Below are positions 37,943 through 47,713 of a stretch of DNA of 64,000 bases, in pieces; the first letter of the stretch is position 1; each line of letters starts with the position of its first letter. This stretch comes from Bin80 sp026709335. GTDB lineage: Bacteria; Bacteroidota; Rhodothermia; Rhodothermales; Bin80. The notes under the pieces are model-generated. The model searched no databases. It saw nothing but the letters and a program-made list of their open reading frames with translations, and was not told where the DNA came from. The DNA lies in contig OZ241385.1 in assembly GCA_965200825.1 (NCBI GenBank), positions 2,232,001 to 2,296,000 of the forward strand, in the 5' to 3' direction. The position numbers and the translations under genes are program-made.

Positions 37943-38008
37943 AGTATGAACTGAAAGCCCTCCGGAATCGATTAGACAGGATACAAGATCAACGGTTCCG
38001 AAGATTAA
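37943..38008 (-). repeat. Conserved 5' flank of AAA+ ATPase member 2
   Basis: Upstream of the start codon. GAATCGATTAGACAGGATAC and the following GGTTCC match 60137-60200 upstream of member 3 closely. Probably a shared promoter/operator or the edge of the duplicated unit. Confidence 0.6.
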
Positions 38009-38387
38009 CGAGGTGAGCCCCGACACAGAAATGAACGTTCTCCCTTAAAGCATACCGCCCAGTGTAGGATGGAATCGCCCATATACCATTTACATCCGAC
38101 TCAGCGTGAGCTATACGAAGCGTTAGACATCAGCCCTATTCACTTCCTCCAGTCATTACAACGATGGATGTGAAAAATTTCATTCCTTGGTATGCCCCAA
38201 AGGACCTAAAATAGGTTATAATCGACCTCCCCATACTTTGGATGCAGTTTTCGTGTTAGAGCCCGATTGATTCTACGTGTTTCTTGGATCATGCGGAAAT
38301 CATGAACAAAATCCGTGTTTGGACTGGTTTATCGGTAAAAAATATTTCATAGATCTGTACCTTCTACAACAAAATCGTGAGTCTTTA

Positions 38388-38487
38388 GAAATTCTTGCAA
38401 AACCCCATGTAGAAGCTGTAAATCACGCCTCTGAACACTCCCAGTGATATGTTTGTAACTTGAACAAGAGGGTTTTGCAACAGTCTC
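38388..38487 (+). repeat. Degenerate 100-bp inverted-terminus repeat, copy D
   Basis: Left end ATTCTTGCAAAACCCC and right end GGGTTTTGCAACAGTCTC keep the terminal sequences and spacing of the family, but the interior is unrelated to copies A-C. It is either an old copy or a different element using the same ends. Confidence 0.5.
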
Positions 38488-38533
38488 TTTATAGAGGCTA
38501 TTCATGCGAGCCTGAACAACCAATGGTATTATC

Positions 38534-40142
38534 GTGACAAGGAAAATAGTTGAGCAGAGAAAGGTTGAATTAGATGGCACGCGGCGCCTGATTCAAGACT
38601 CCAACCTGGCCATACGTGATATCTATGACGCGTTGTTGGAGTTGATCATCAATGCCGATGATCGCTACCAGATTCTCGGAACCTCTGGTAAAATAGAAAT
38701 TGGACTAATCCGCCGCCGCACGGCGGGCGAATCGTAACACTACGCGTTCGTGATTTTGCGGACGGTATGTCCATGGAAGTTATGAGTCAAAAGATTGGTC
38801 ATACAGGTGGACGAGTCAGCGGCATGGAGCAAGGGGTTAGCCGTTCGTGGGACTAATTCTCGAGAGGCAAAGGATATCGCTGCTTGGGAAACGTTATCTT
38901 TGAATCCATTCCAGGTGATGGCCTTATACATGTTTGTGAGGTATCAGAGTATTTCGATTTTGCGCTATATATGCCAACCGAGATTACCAAAACCGAAAGA
39001 AAACGATTGGGGACCCTTGCGAGTATAGGAACGGTAATTACCATCAAATTGAATGCAAGCCGAAGAATTCCCACCCCCACTAATTTGAAAAAGAACCTTC
39101 GCCTACTTGTGCCATTGCGGGACATAATTAAAGACCCAAGGCGCCAAATCATATTAAAGGATGGTGCTGAGAAGCAAATGGTAATTGAGCCTCCTGTATT
39201 GGCTGGACGAGAACGGCTCAAAGTAGCATTTGATGTACCTTGTTATGCGGGGGCAAAGGCAAACCTGACAATTAGTCGAACAAGTGAACAACTCGAACGC
39301 GAAAAACCAAGATTCCGGCGGGGCGGCATATTGATCAAGTCACGTCACGCGGTCCATGAAGCTACACTGTTTGATAAAGATCTTGAAACCGATCCGCATG
39401 CGCTACGATTTTTTGGACGCCTGACCTGCAATCATATTGATGAACTCTGGAATCAATTTGATCAGCGCGTAGAAGCACGCGCCGATGTTGACCCGAGCAA
39501 TCCCACGCCCGGGCTTTGCTTTCAAAGATCACGGTATCGTATCAAGAGGGGCGGCCCGAGCAAACGCATCCGAGTTTTGGCACCTCTTTCGCTGGCCTCT
39601 GAGGCCACCGCACTAAATATTTCAGTTGACAACAGCAGATTCAAGGTATCCGGTAACAAAATGCTGTTACCTAACAAAAATCTGGGCGTAGCACATTGTG
39701 ATATTCGGGTTGGCTTATCTGGAAAAGAGGATGCTCACGGCTTAATTATGGCAAAGCTCGATGAGGAGGAAGCTACTGCCGACTTAATCACTTTTCAGCT
39801 GCTCGGAGCTGGCATTAAGATTAAACTTGAAGACACCAGGATTGCCAATCAGCGTTACCGTTGGTGACAAAACGTTCTGGAAATAGCCGCTCGTCACCCG
39901 GCTCTTAAGCAATATCTGGGATCGGCACCTCTGTTTCAGGGACAGGATGAAAAACATTTCAGAGTGATGTTGCAGAAATCACGGCTGACGCGGTGTGTGC
40001 GCGTCTGGTGAGCAGACGCGTTCAGAACAATCCAGAGGAATATGATGGCGTTCACTGGGATCAGTACCATGCCGAATACAGCATACTGGTTTCGAGATTT
40101 TTGCCCATAGCCCAAAAGCTCCAGGTACCGTCGGATGGATGA
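38534..40142 (+). pseudogene. GHKL (HSP90-like) ATPase gene broken by frameshifts
   Basis: The first frame gives DSNLAIRDIYDALLELIINA, a GHKL N-box with E-x3-N-A. Near 38720 the frame shifts to GGRIVTLRVRDFADGMSMEV (the DxGxG-like box) and GHTGGRVSGMEQGV. Near 38835 it shifts to VRGTNSREAKDIAA. Near 38877 it shifts to LGNVIFESIPGDGLIHV and stays open to an in-frame TGA at 39865. The same frame continues with QNVLEIAARHPALKQYLG. A fourth shift near 39975 restores AEITADAVCARLVSRRVQNN up to the stop at 40142. Joined, these give one coherent protein of about 530 residues. Proteins of this type are found in defence and restriction neighbourhoods. The reading frame is too damaged to be a working gene. 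Confidence 0.85.
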
Positions 40143-40629
40143 TATCGGCACACCCTATTGGCCGCAAAATGAGCCTGCTACCAAGTGGTTTTTTTTTGAT
40201 CTCATTTTACACTCGCCGACGTAAATGGATAAAGTTTCAAGAACATCTTGCCAAGCGTCGAGAAGAGAGGAAAGATTCCTTTGTCACCTGCATTCTTTGG
40301 CTATTGATATTTTTCGTTGCAGCTCGCAAGAATCCGCCTCCACGCATACTCCAATCAACCTGTGCAGCTTTCTTGCCTTCGCTCGTGTCCCGGGAAATAA
40401 CTTGTATCCTACACTACAGTCAGGAACAATTCTTGACCTTCTTTCTTGAATTCTTCACGGGCATGGCATTGCTACAGATAATGTCTGTGTAAACAAAAGA
40501 TCGGATTACTATCCAACATTCCGGTCAATATTCATTTATTGAATTCATATGTTTAATTTATAACTTATAGAATTTCTACCTTGTAGATACTAACGTATGT
40601 GATTCCCTAACTTTTCTCTGAATTCCCCT
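40143..40629. other. Non-coding gap
   Basis: About 490 bases. A short segment just after the GHKL pseudogene (DIGTPYWPQNEPATKWFFFD) could be further decayed coding sequence, but I cannot support it. The promoter of the next gene should be here. Confidence 0.4.
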
Positions 40630-41517
40630 ATGTATCTTGCAATTCATAACTGGATGAAAGCTGAACCACTTGAAGTGACCGTTCAGCGATTAGCCAAATA
40701 TGGTTATCAGGCCTTGGAAATCCAAGGCGAACCCTCTAAATATGACACGGATCAGGTCACAAAATTGCTTAAAGATCATGGCGTTCGATGCTGGGGGAGT
40801 GTGACTCTGATGCTGGATGAACGCAATTTGCTCGCAAAAGACGAAAAGCAACGAGCAAAGTCCGTAGCCTATGTAAAAGATTGTATCCAGATGGTGAGTG
40901 CATTGGGCGGAGAGGTGATTTCAGTAGTCCCGGGCACTGTCGGGAAGCTTGTCCCTGATTCCACCCCGGAAAAAGAATGGGACTGGTGTGTTATCGCCCT
41001 GAAAGAAATCAACGACTATGCAAGAGAGTGCAAGGTAAAGATTGGTATTGAACCCATCAACCGGTTCGAAACCTATTTCATAAACCGTGGAGCCCAGGCA
41101 TTAGCCCTCGCCGAAGCAGTAGCACCGGACTGTGGCGTCTGTCTAGACATTTTTCATATGAACCTGGAAGAAAATGATCCAGTCGCTGCTATCCATGAGG
41201 CAGGTGCTCGCCTGGTAAATTTTCATGTTGCAGATAACAATCGCATGGCGTGTGGCATGGGATTTTTCGATTGGCCAGCAATTATCCGGGCCCTCAAGGA
41301 AGTTGGCTATGATGGGGCTCTTTCAGTTGAATTCTGTCCCCCTCTGGACCGAACTCCGGCAAACCGTTTTCCTGACAGTGTTGACCTCAATCCGGAGGGA
41401 ATCTCGGAGTCAGAACGAAAGTTTCTGGAAGATCACGGTAGTAGCGTGTTCAGCACGGACTTTTATGAACTACATGTTCAACACTCTGCGGAGACATTGC
41501 TCCCGCTGATCTCATAA
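40630..41517 (+). CDS. D-tagatose/D-psicose 3-epimerase-like TIM barrel
   Basis: Sugar epimerase of 295 aa without signal peptide. Metal-ligand candidates Glu141 (IGIEPINR), Asp173 (CLDIFHMN), His199 (VNFHVADNN) and Glu234 (LSVEFCPP) have spacings of 32, 26 and 35 residues, nearly those of tagatose 3-epimerase. It probably epimerises a ketose or keto-acid at C3. It converges on a reverse operon with GlcD-like, Fe-S, Tm-1-like and creatininase genes, which may serve the same substrate. That functional link is inferred. Confidence 0.85.
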   Translation: MYLAIHNWMKAEPLEVTVQRLAKYGYQALEIQGEPSKYDTDQVTKLLKDHGVRCWGSVTLMLDERNLLAKDEKQRAKSVAYVKDCIQMVSALGGEVISVVPGTVGKLVPDSTPEKEWDWCVIALKEINDYARECKVKIGIEPINRFETYFINRGAQALALAEAVAPDCGVCLDIFHMNLEENDPVAAIHEAGARLVNFHVADNNRMACGMGFFDWPAIIRALKEVGYDGALSVEFCPPLDRTPANRFPDSVDLNPEGISESERKFLEDHGSSVFSTDFYELHVQHSAETLLPLIS

Positions 41518-41583
41518 TCAGGTGTAAACCGTGAATCTATTTTCGGGTACCTTGGTTGCCTCGCCTGAAGCAACCCCTTATCA

Positions 41584-42510
41584 TCACATTACCCGATCTA
41601 CGAATTCGCGGTTATGGACAGTAACTGGGATTTTCATAAGCTCCAGAATCCCGCGGGCGACATGTTCAGACAGTCGCCGAAACGCTTCCTCTCCCTTTTC
41701 TTTGGTTGCACGGAGCGGGTTGCCGATTACTCCGCTCTCGATAAACTCATGATGGTCCATAGGAAAGTTGAAGTACGTATATCCCTCAAATTCCACATCC
41801 GGCATCCCGTCTTTTTTGGCAAAAGATTTTGGTAAAAAATCGGGAATATGAGCTTTGGTGAACTCCGCACGGTCCATACGTACCAGATCTTCGTTCCATG
41901 CGAGATCTTGGGAGGTTTCTAGCTCACTTGCATGCCAGCCCGGTGTCTCTTCGGGCGGGTTCTCCATCAATCCTTTCAGAATACCGGTGTATCGTTCCAT
42001 ATATGGTTTCACAAAGCTGATGAGAGCCCCGGTTTCGTAACGAAGTTTTCTCAATACAGGATCAACCACCTTAATGTTTGAACCATGCCCGTTAATGAAA
42101 ATGATCCGATTGAATCCATGATGGATCAGACTGCGAGCAACATCGTGCATCACAGCCAAGAGCGTTGTGCTACGAACTGTGATAGTGCCTCGACCTTCTC
42201 CCGGCTCATGCATATGCTGGGGAGAATACCCCATCCAAATCGGGGGTGAATACAAAACGCCAATTAAATGTGCGATACGCTCAGAGATATGAACCGCCGT
42301 GACCGTATCAGTATATAGCGGCAAATGTGCTCCATGCTGCTCGAGACTGGCAATCGGGACCAGAATTATATCCTTGCTTTTAAGGTAATTCCTGATATCC
42401 GTAATCGTCAGGTCCCCGAGATCCCATGACAGGAATTGTGCCCGGAAATCGTCGTCTCCTTCGGTCAGTTTGGGTAGATGGCTAAGATCGTTGGATGATG
42501 AGGCAATCAT
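41584..42510 (-). CDS. Creatininase family amidohydrolase
   Basis: Protein of 308 aa of the creatininase / MftE fold. Metal ligands are visible: Glu57 and neighbours in SLEQHGAHLP, Asp68 in LYTDTV, and the later IIFINGHGSNIKVVDP. WHASELETS provides another conserved acidic position. Family members open cyclic amides or cleave peptides and lactam-like rings. The start codon overlaps the stop of the Tm-1-like gene (ATGA), so it is the last gene of the four-gene reverse operon. Creatine metabolism is unlikely given the neighbours; hydrolysis of a cyclic amide or lactone of a sugar acid is a guess. Confidence 0.85.
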   Translation of the reverse strand: MIASSSNDLSHLPKLTEGDDDFRAQFLSWDLGDLTITDIRNYLKSKDIILVPIASLEQHGAHLPLYTDTVTAVHISERIAHLIGVLYSPPIWMGYSPQHMHEPGEGRGTITVRSTTLLAVMHDVARSLIHHGFNRIIFINGHGSNIKVVDPVLRKLRYETGALISFVKPYMERYTGILKGLMENPPEETPGWHASELETSQDLAWNEDLVRMDRAEFTKAHIPDFLPKSFAKKDGMPDVEFEGYTYFNFPMDHHEFIESGVIGNPLRATKEKGEEAFRRLSEHVARGILELMKIPVTVHNREFVDRVM

Positions 42511-43733
42511 GTTTTCTGGTTGTCCATAAGTTGAATAAATACATCTGCAACCGCTTCCCCGAAAAGAGGATCATTCACATTGCAGTCATAAATGTCTACA
42601 CTAATATTCGTGCGGAGATTCTGTTTTAGCGCGCCTAAAAATCTGCTGTCAGCATCTGGATCCCAAAACACTCCTCCGGGCGTATTGGGAATAGAAAGCC
42701 CCTCGGTGGGAACCATTACCACTACATCTCCCTTGGCTTGGTTTAGTTTTCTAGCAAAAATTCTTCCCAGTTCTTCCATTTCATCACCTGAAGCTCGAAC
42801 AAGAACATACTCAGGATTATGATCATACATGGGACGATCACGTAAGCTTTCCGGAACTGTTCCTGTATTCCAGACACTAAAATCAATGCATCCCGGGAGA
42901 ACTACCTGGGGCAAGCCAAGACGGCCAGCCACTTCTAACCGGTCAGGCCCTCCGTCATGAATGCCTCCCACAAGTGGGTCATACACCTCATTGGTCGTGT
43001 AATCGATGATACCAACGAATTGTCCCTGCTCCGCCAGTTCTTCCATGGCTGGACCGCCTACGCCATTGGAGTGAAAAATTACTGCCTCATACCCTGCATT
43101 TTCCAGACGTTTTTTTACCTCCATGACCGCAATCGTGGTATTTCCCAACATCGTGATTGCCACATTGCGTTTCTTTGGCTCTGGTAGCCCATGTCCATGC
43201 TCAACCATCCCACTGAGCGCTGCAGCTACATTGTCAAAAACGCTGCAGGCAATAGAGTTAAGCCCCAGAATATCTACCACAGAATGGACAACCATCATAT
43301 CTTTTGTACCAACCAGCGGCGCGAAATAATGGTGTCCTGATGCGATCGGAGAAACCAGTACCTTTGGCACCCCGACCGGAAGAACCATCATAGCCGCAGC
43401 CCCCATGATTGCACCTTCTGCTCCACCCATGCTTACGGCAGCATCTAGTCGGCCCTCTTGATAGAGCTTCAATGCCAGGTTTTGAAGTGATTCTCGCATC
43501 ATCCCGACGGCTTTTCCCCGACTACCCGCTGAGCGCATGGCTTCAAGGCTGGAGCCTGCATAGGTGGCAGATTGTTCATGAGGAATATCTGGCAGGATTT
43601 CCAACGGCTCTCCGAGAATGCCTGAATCAATGACAATCGTAGATAATCCAAACTCCTGAAGACGGTCTCTCAGATAGGCAATTTCCGGACCTTTGGTGTC
43701 TAGGGTTCCAATCAGTACGACGGTCTTGGCCAT
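42507..43733 (-). CDS. Tm-1-like ATP-binding domain protein (UPF0261)
   Basis: Protein of 408 aa starting VVLIGTLDTKGPEIAYLRDR, the family signature. GGAEGAIMGAAAMMVLPVG and a C-terminal TIM-barrel-like half with FHSNGVGGPAMEEL and GIIDYTTNEV follow. UPF0261 proteins share the fold of the tomato Tm-1 inhibitor of viral RNA replication, but the bacterial ones are metabolic with unknown reaction. It sits 2 bases after the Fe-S gene and overlaps the creatininase gene, so tight translational coupling is expected. Confidence 0.88.
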   Translation of the reverse strand: MAKTVVLIGTLDTKGPEIAYLRDRLQEFGLSTIVIDSGILGEPLEILPDIPHEQSATYAGSSLEAMRSAGSRGKAVGMMRESLQNLALKLYQEGRLDAAVSMGGAEGAIMGAAAMMVLPVGVPKVLVSPIASGHHYFAPLVGTKDMMVVHSVVDILGLNSIACSVFDNVAAALSGMVEHGHGLPEPKKRNVAITMLGNTTIAVMEVKKRLENAGYEAVIFHSNGVGGPAMEELAEQGQFVGIIDYTTNEVYDPLVGGIHDGGPDRLEVAGRLGLPQVVLPGCIDFSVWNTGTVPESLRDRPMYDHNPEYVLVRASGDEMEELGRIFARKLNQAKGDVVVMVPTEGLSIPNTPGGVFWDPDADSRFLGALKQNLRTNISVDIYDCNVNDPLFGEAVADVFIQLMDNQKT

Positions 43734-43735
43734 AA

Positions 43736-44833
43736 TTACTTTTTGCCTAATTGTTCAATTAAAAGTTCATACAATCCCTGCACGCGCATAGGGGGTTGAT
43801 TTCGAAGATGAAGTTCATGGAGAGTTGCTGGATCATCGCACAAAAGGGCCTGTGCTCCTTGATCCATAGCATCCTGTATCCGCGATTCGGTTAATTTGAT
43901 GCCTATATCGGGCCGAGTAAACTGAATTGCAGTACTTCCAACTGGATGTGCACGTTCCCGCCTCCAGAACAACTCCATCGGAGCAACACCCAAAGCAACT
44001 TTGCAAAGCGTCCGGGCAGCATCAAGACGAGCAGGAAGTCGAACCGCATGTGTGGGATCAACATATGCGATGAAATCATTCGTTTTTTCTGTGGATATCG
44101 CCCCCTTATAATGCTCTGCCTGGACCCGATCTGCCATAAACTCAACCAGGTCTATTAGCACCACCTCATCAGGCCAGGTTACTCCAAGGCGCTCCTCATA
44201 CATTTGGCCGAAGGCAAATAAATCTTGCGGAGAAAGTACTAAAAGTTTTTTTACGCCAACTCGCTGAATCTCGTCTATGCATAACTTTGCCTGCATCCGT
44301 GCTGTATCCGGGTATCCTAGGGAGCAGGGAATAAATCCGCTATCCAGCCCGCAGCCTACGGGAACAGCTTCTATTCCGCAGATACTAAGTAACTGTAATG
44401 CTGCCTGCATGGTACTGGAGGAAAGATTAAATCCAGCGTCTCCAACGAAAAGCCCCCATTCACCTTGTACACTGGTAGGTTTATAGGATCCAAATATAGA
44501 CTGATTGCTGAGGATTTGATCATTCACCTGAGATACCTCAGAGGGGGCAAGCCCTTCCGCTGCAACCTCTGCACGAATCGCAGCAATAGCAGCTGGTAGC
44601 GGTTGATCGGTAACACAATGTGCTCGACAGTTTCCCCCGTCGGGTTCTGCGTAAAGCACTTGGAGAGCACTGGGAGTCCATGTCAGAGTTCCTTGGCGTT
44701 GCATAGAAGCGACTAAGGCAATACCATGGGGAGTAACAGATTCATTGTGTGTCACATGACCTACAGGAGCCACATGCCTGCACATCAAGCAAAAGCGACA
44801 ATTCTCTATGGCATCAATGATATTCGTATTCAT
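43736..44833 (-). CDS. Fe-S protein, GlcF-like partner of an FAD oxidase
   Basis: Protein of 365 aa with CRFCLMCRHVAP at residues 12-23: three cysteines in C-x2-C-x2-C, but the fourth cysteine of a standard ferredoxin motif is absent. A second group, CRAHC (69-73), follows. The C-terminal half resembles a cysteine-rich CCG domain region (GCGLDSGFIPCSLGYP), again with an atypical pattern. It lies 9 bases after a GlcD-like FAD oxidase and probably takes its electrons, as GlcF does for glycolate oxidase. The altered ligand set makes the cluster type uncertain. Confidence 0.75.
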   Translation of the reverse strand: MNTNIIDAIENCRFCLMCRHVAPVGHVTHNESVTPHGIALVASMQRQGTLTWTPSALQVLYAEPDGGNCRAHCVTDQPLPAAIAAIRAEVAAEGLAPSEVSQVNDQILSNQSIFGSYKPTSVQGEWGLFVGDAGFNLSSSTMQAALQLLSICGIEAVPVGCGLDSGFIPCSLGYPDTARMQAKLCIDEIQRVGVKKLLVLSPQDLFAFGQMYEERLGVTWPDEVVLIDLVEFMADRVQAEHYKGAISTEKTNDFIAYVDPTHAVRLPARLDAARTLCKVALGVAPMELFWRRERAHPVGSTAIQFTRPDIGIKLTESRIQDAMDQGAQALLCDDPATLHELHLRNQPPMRVQGLYELLIEQLGKK

Positions 44834-44842
44834 TCGCTCACA

Positions 44843-46282
44843 CTAATGCCCAAATCCAACTTTGCCCGGATTCATAATTCCGTTCGGATCCAATGTTTTT
44901 TTGATCCGCTCCAATAATGGCCACGCGTCTCCGTATTGACGGCGCATGAAACGAGAAAGCTTAAGCCCAACTCCATGATGCTCATTGACCATTCCACCAT
45001 TCTCGAGGACTGCAGTCATGGCTGTATTCCATATTCGATTATGCAGCCTGACTGCTTCTCTGGCATCATCCGGAGGATTCTGGATGATAAATCGCGTATA
45101 TACCATTACACCCCAATGAAACCAGTGGGAAAAGTGTCCTATAAAATCTACATCCCATTCTTTATACCCCTCTTCAACGGCTTTCTTTTCTGCGAAATAC
45201 AGTTTTTCGATTTTATCGTAGGTCGTGACAGTTTCAGTAGTCCCGTACATCCAGGGAAGCTTAAGGCTTTGAGGTGGATAATAGAAATCATATCGGTGAT
45301 TCCACCAAGCTTCTCCAGGTTCACGTCCAAGATCTTGCGCTCCGAATTGACCAATAATCTCCATTGCCTTCCGCTCCTGCAAGATAGCAATTTCTTCATC
45401 ACCATCAAAGCCCAAGACCATATAAGCACCTTCTAGCTCGTATCCTAGAATTTTCTTGACTCGCGAAGCAGTTGAGCGAGGATCATACAATCGAATCACG
45501 AAGGGATCCAGCCGGCGCGTCATAATTTGACGACCTGCTTCAAGTGCGTTCGTTAAATCATCAAAGAGTACTGCGCGAAGTAAACGACATTCGGGCAGAT
45601 AATCCAATTGCATCGTCGCCTCGGTGATCACCCCAAAAGTCCCCTCAGCACCCAGAAACAGACGATAAAAATCTGGCCCGGAGGCATGTTGCGGTACTAT
45701 CGGCGTGCGTAGAATGTGACCATCCGGCAGAACTACCTGCATACGCAACACAAGATCTTCTGCCTTTCCATATTTGTTGCTGATCGTTCCTGTGCCACGC
45801 GGAGCGAGATACCCTCCAAGCGTTGCACAATTTGCAGATGCCGGATAGTGAGGAAGCATTAGTCCCTTCTCGTTTACCGCCCATTCCAGCTGCTTGCCAT
45901 TGATACCAGCCTCTGCCGTGACCGTGAGCGATTTTTCATCAATCTCGAGAATCCGGTTCATTCTTTTTGTATCAAGAATGATTCCCCCAAACACAGGTAA
46001 GGCTCCACCTTGAGATCCTGATCCACCCCCCCATGGAATGACTGGAATGCGGTAACTATTGGCAATCTTGAGAATTGCCGAAACCTCTTCAGCATTCTTC
46101 GGGCGAACAATGTAATCCGGTTTACGAGGAACCTCACCTCGATCAAGCCACATCTGAGGCAACCAAAACCAATCCGTAGAATACACGAGCCGGTCGGAGT
46201 CGTCAGTCGAAACATACGAATCTCCCACGATTTCCGTGAGCTCACTCCGTATCATCTCTGGCTGCAGGCCAGTCAAATTCAT
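44843..46282 (-). CDS. FAD-binding oxidase, GlcD-like
   Basis: Protein of 479 aa of the vanillyl-alcohol oxidase / GlcD family. The FAD pyrophosphate-binding loop is PWGGGSGSQGGALPVFGGII, with LGAEGTFGVITEATM later and the FAD-oxidase C-terminal domain ending NEHHGVGLKLSRFM ... LDPNGIMNPGKVGFG. It oxidises a 2-hydroxyacid or a phenolic alcohol. It is the first gene of the reverse operon, so it sets the entry step, and the Fe-S protein next to it is the likely electron acceptor. Substrate cannot be decided; alkylphenol or vanillyl-alcohol oxidases share much of the motif pattern. Confidence 0.9.
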   Translation of the reverse strand: MNLTGLQPEMIRSELTEIVGDSYVSTDDSDRLVYSTDWFWLPQMWLDRGEVPRKPDYIVRPKNAEEVSAILKIANSYRIPVIPWGGGSGSQGGALPVFGGIILDTKRMNRILEIDEKSLTVTAEAGINGKQLEWAVNEKGLMLPHYPASANCATLGGYLAPRGTGTISNKYGKAEDLVLRMQVVLPDGHILRTPIVPQHASGPDFYRLFLGAEGTFGVITEATMQLDYLPECRLLRAVLFDDLTNALEAGRQIMTRRLDPFVIRLYDPRSTASRVKKILGYELEGAYMVLGFDGDEEIAILQERKAMEIIGQFGAQDLGREPGEAWWNHRYDFYYPPQSLKLPWMYGTTETVTTYDKIEKLYFAEKKAVEEGYKEWDVDFIGHFSHWFHWGVMVYTRFIIQNPPDDAREAVRLHNRIWNTAMTAVLENGGMVNEHHGVGLKLSRFMRRQYGDAWPLLERIKKTLDPNGIMNPGKVGFGH

Positions 46283-46604
46283 TTTATTAAACCTTATAGT
46301 ATAAGCTCACGAAAAAATTATCCATAATTCGGCACATTTCGGCGCATTCCATGCAACTTCCAAGAGCATCAGTTGATTCGCATATCCACCAAAATAATCC
46401 CTGACAAAGTACATTGTACTAGTCTAAATAAACCAGATTGCATATTTGTTCAGGAATTCAAAGATTCCATCGATCTCGCTCAGATTGACCCGGCAGATGG
46501 CATCAACAGTCGGATCAAAGCCATCAATACTTCCTGGCTTGGAAATCTGAATCGGTAAATTCGTATACTGAAGGCCGTATATCTTATCATCCAAAAAAAT
46601 ACAC
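46283..46604. other. Non-coding gap between divergent genes
   Basis: About 320 bases that should hold the promoters of the GlcD operon (reverse) and of the ThuA gene (forward). Nothing else is visible. Confidence 0.45.
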
Positions 46605-47492
46605 ATGATTTCTGCATTACAACTGCTTTTCAACCTATCACTGATTTTTGGAACTCCTGATCAGTCGTCAGTACTGATCGTGTCCGGGCAAAATAATCAC
46701 GACTGGGTGCGTACTGTGGAGCACATTGAGCGCATACTTCTGGATGCAAATATATTTTCTGTTAATATATCCTTGACGCCTGAAAAGGAAGCTGATCAGA
46801 AAGCATGGGATGATTGGAATCCAGAGTTTGACGCCTACGATGTGATTCTGCTGGTTTATAATGGAGAGTTGTGGCCTGAGCGAATACGTACGCACTTTGA
46901 AGCATATGTTTCTGGAGGCGGACATGTTCTTGTCCAGCATGCAGCAAATAACCCCTTCCCGGGATGGGAAGCCTATGAGGAAATGGTCGGGCTATTATGG
47001 CGAAATGCAGATGCAGGTTATGGAGCCTACTGGGATGAAAAGGATGGGTTGATGCGAATCTCTCCCGGTGAAGATCAAGGCGCTGGACACGGCCCATTAC
47101 ATGATTGGACCATTACTACCCGAGATCTCGAACATCCAATTATGACAGGAATTCCGAAATCATGGTTGCACCCTCATGATGAGCTCTATCATGGTCAGCG
47201 CGGTCCGGCACAAGGTTTGAATGTGCTGGCAACTGCATGGAGTGATCTAGAATTTGGAGGGACGGGAAGGCACGAACTCATGATCTGGTGGACACAATTT
47301 GGGGAAGGTAAAATCTTAACTTTCCTGCCCGGTCATCTGTGGGGAGATCAGGAGGATGACCGTGCACTCCGATGTGTGGGGTTTCAAACTCTGCTTCAGC
47401 GCAGTGCAGAATGGCTAGCCACGAATGCTGTGACAATACCTGTACCGGAGAATTTCCCAACTGCAGAGCAAATTAAAGTCACCGGCGAATAA
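46605..47492 (+). CDS. ThuA-like domain protein
   Basis: Protein of 295 aa with a short hydrophobic N-terminus (ALQLLFNLSLIFG), a probable signal peptide. ThuA motifs: VLIVSGQNNHDWVRTVEHIE at the start, YVSGGGHVLVQHAANNPFPG, HPHDELYHGQRGP and LTFLPGHLWGD. It is a single-domain protein, unlike the fusion at 4881. ThuA has been linked to trehalose and keto-sugar breakdown; a periplasmic sugar-processing role is likely. It stands alone, divergent from the GlcD operon. Confidence 0.87.
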   Translation: MISALQLLFNLSLIFGTPDQSSVLIVSGQNNHDWVRTVEHIERILLDANIFSVNISLTPEKEADQKAWDDWNPEFDAYDVILLVYNGELWPERIRTHFEAYVSGGGHVLVQHAANNPFPGWEAYEEMVGLLWRNADAGYGAYWDEKDGLMRISPGEDQGAGHGPLHDWTITTRDLEHPIMTGIPKSWLHPHDELYHGQRGPAQGLNVLATAWSDLEFGGTGRHELMIWWTQFGEGKILTFLPGHLWGDQEDDRALRCVGFQTLLQRSAEWLATNAVTIPVPENFPTAEQIKVTGE

Positions 47493-47713
47493 TTCCGAAC
47501 TGATTGAGGCTACTGCGGTGACCTAGACCTTTACCCACAACAATTGCGGTAGAACCCGAAATTATTTACACATAGCCCTGACAGTATCCATACGAAAAAC
47601 CCATATACTCGGGCACGGTAAATTGGAATCATTTCTGCGAATGCTTCATCTGGTATGTCAGATGATGATATCATGGCAGGATGGAGGGGGAGTAAATGTC
47701 TACCGCGTCAGAT

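Noticed and set aside
40139..40492. 117-codon frame after the GHKL pseudogene
   Set aside because: Composition is unlike a protein, with a hydrophobic run and no family similarity; it may cover decayed coding sequence in another frame.
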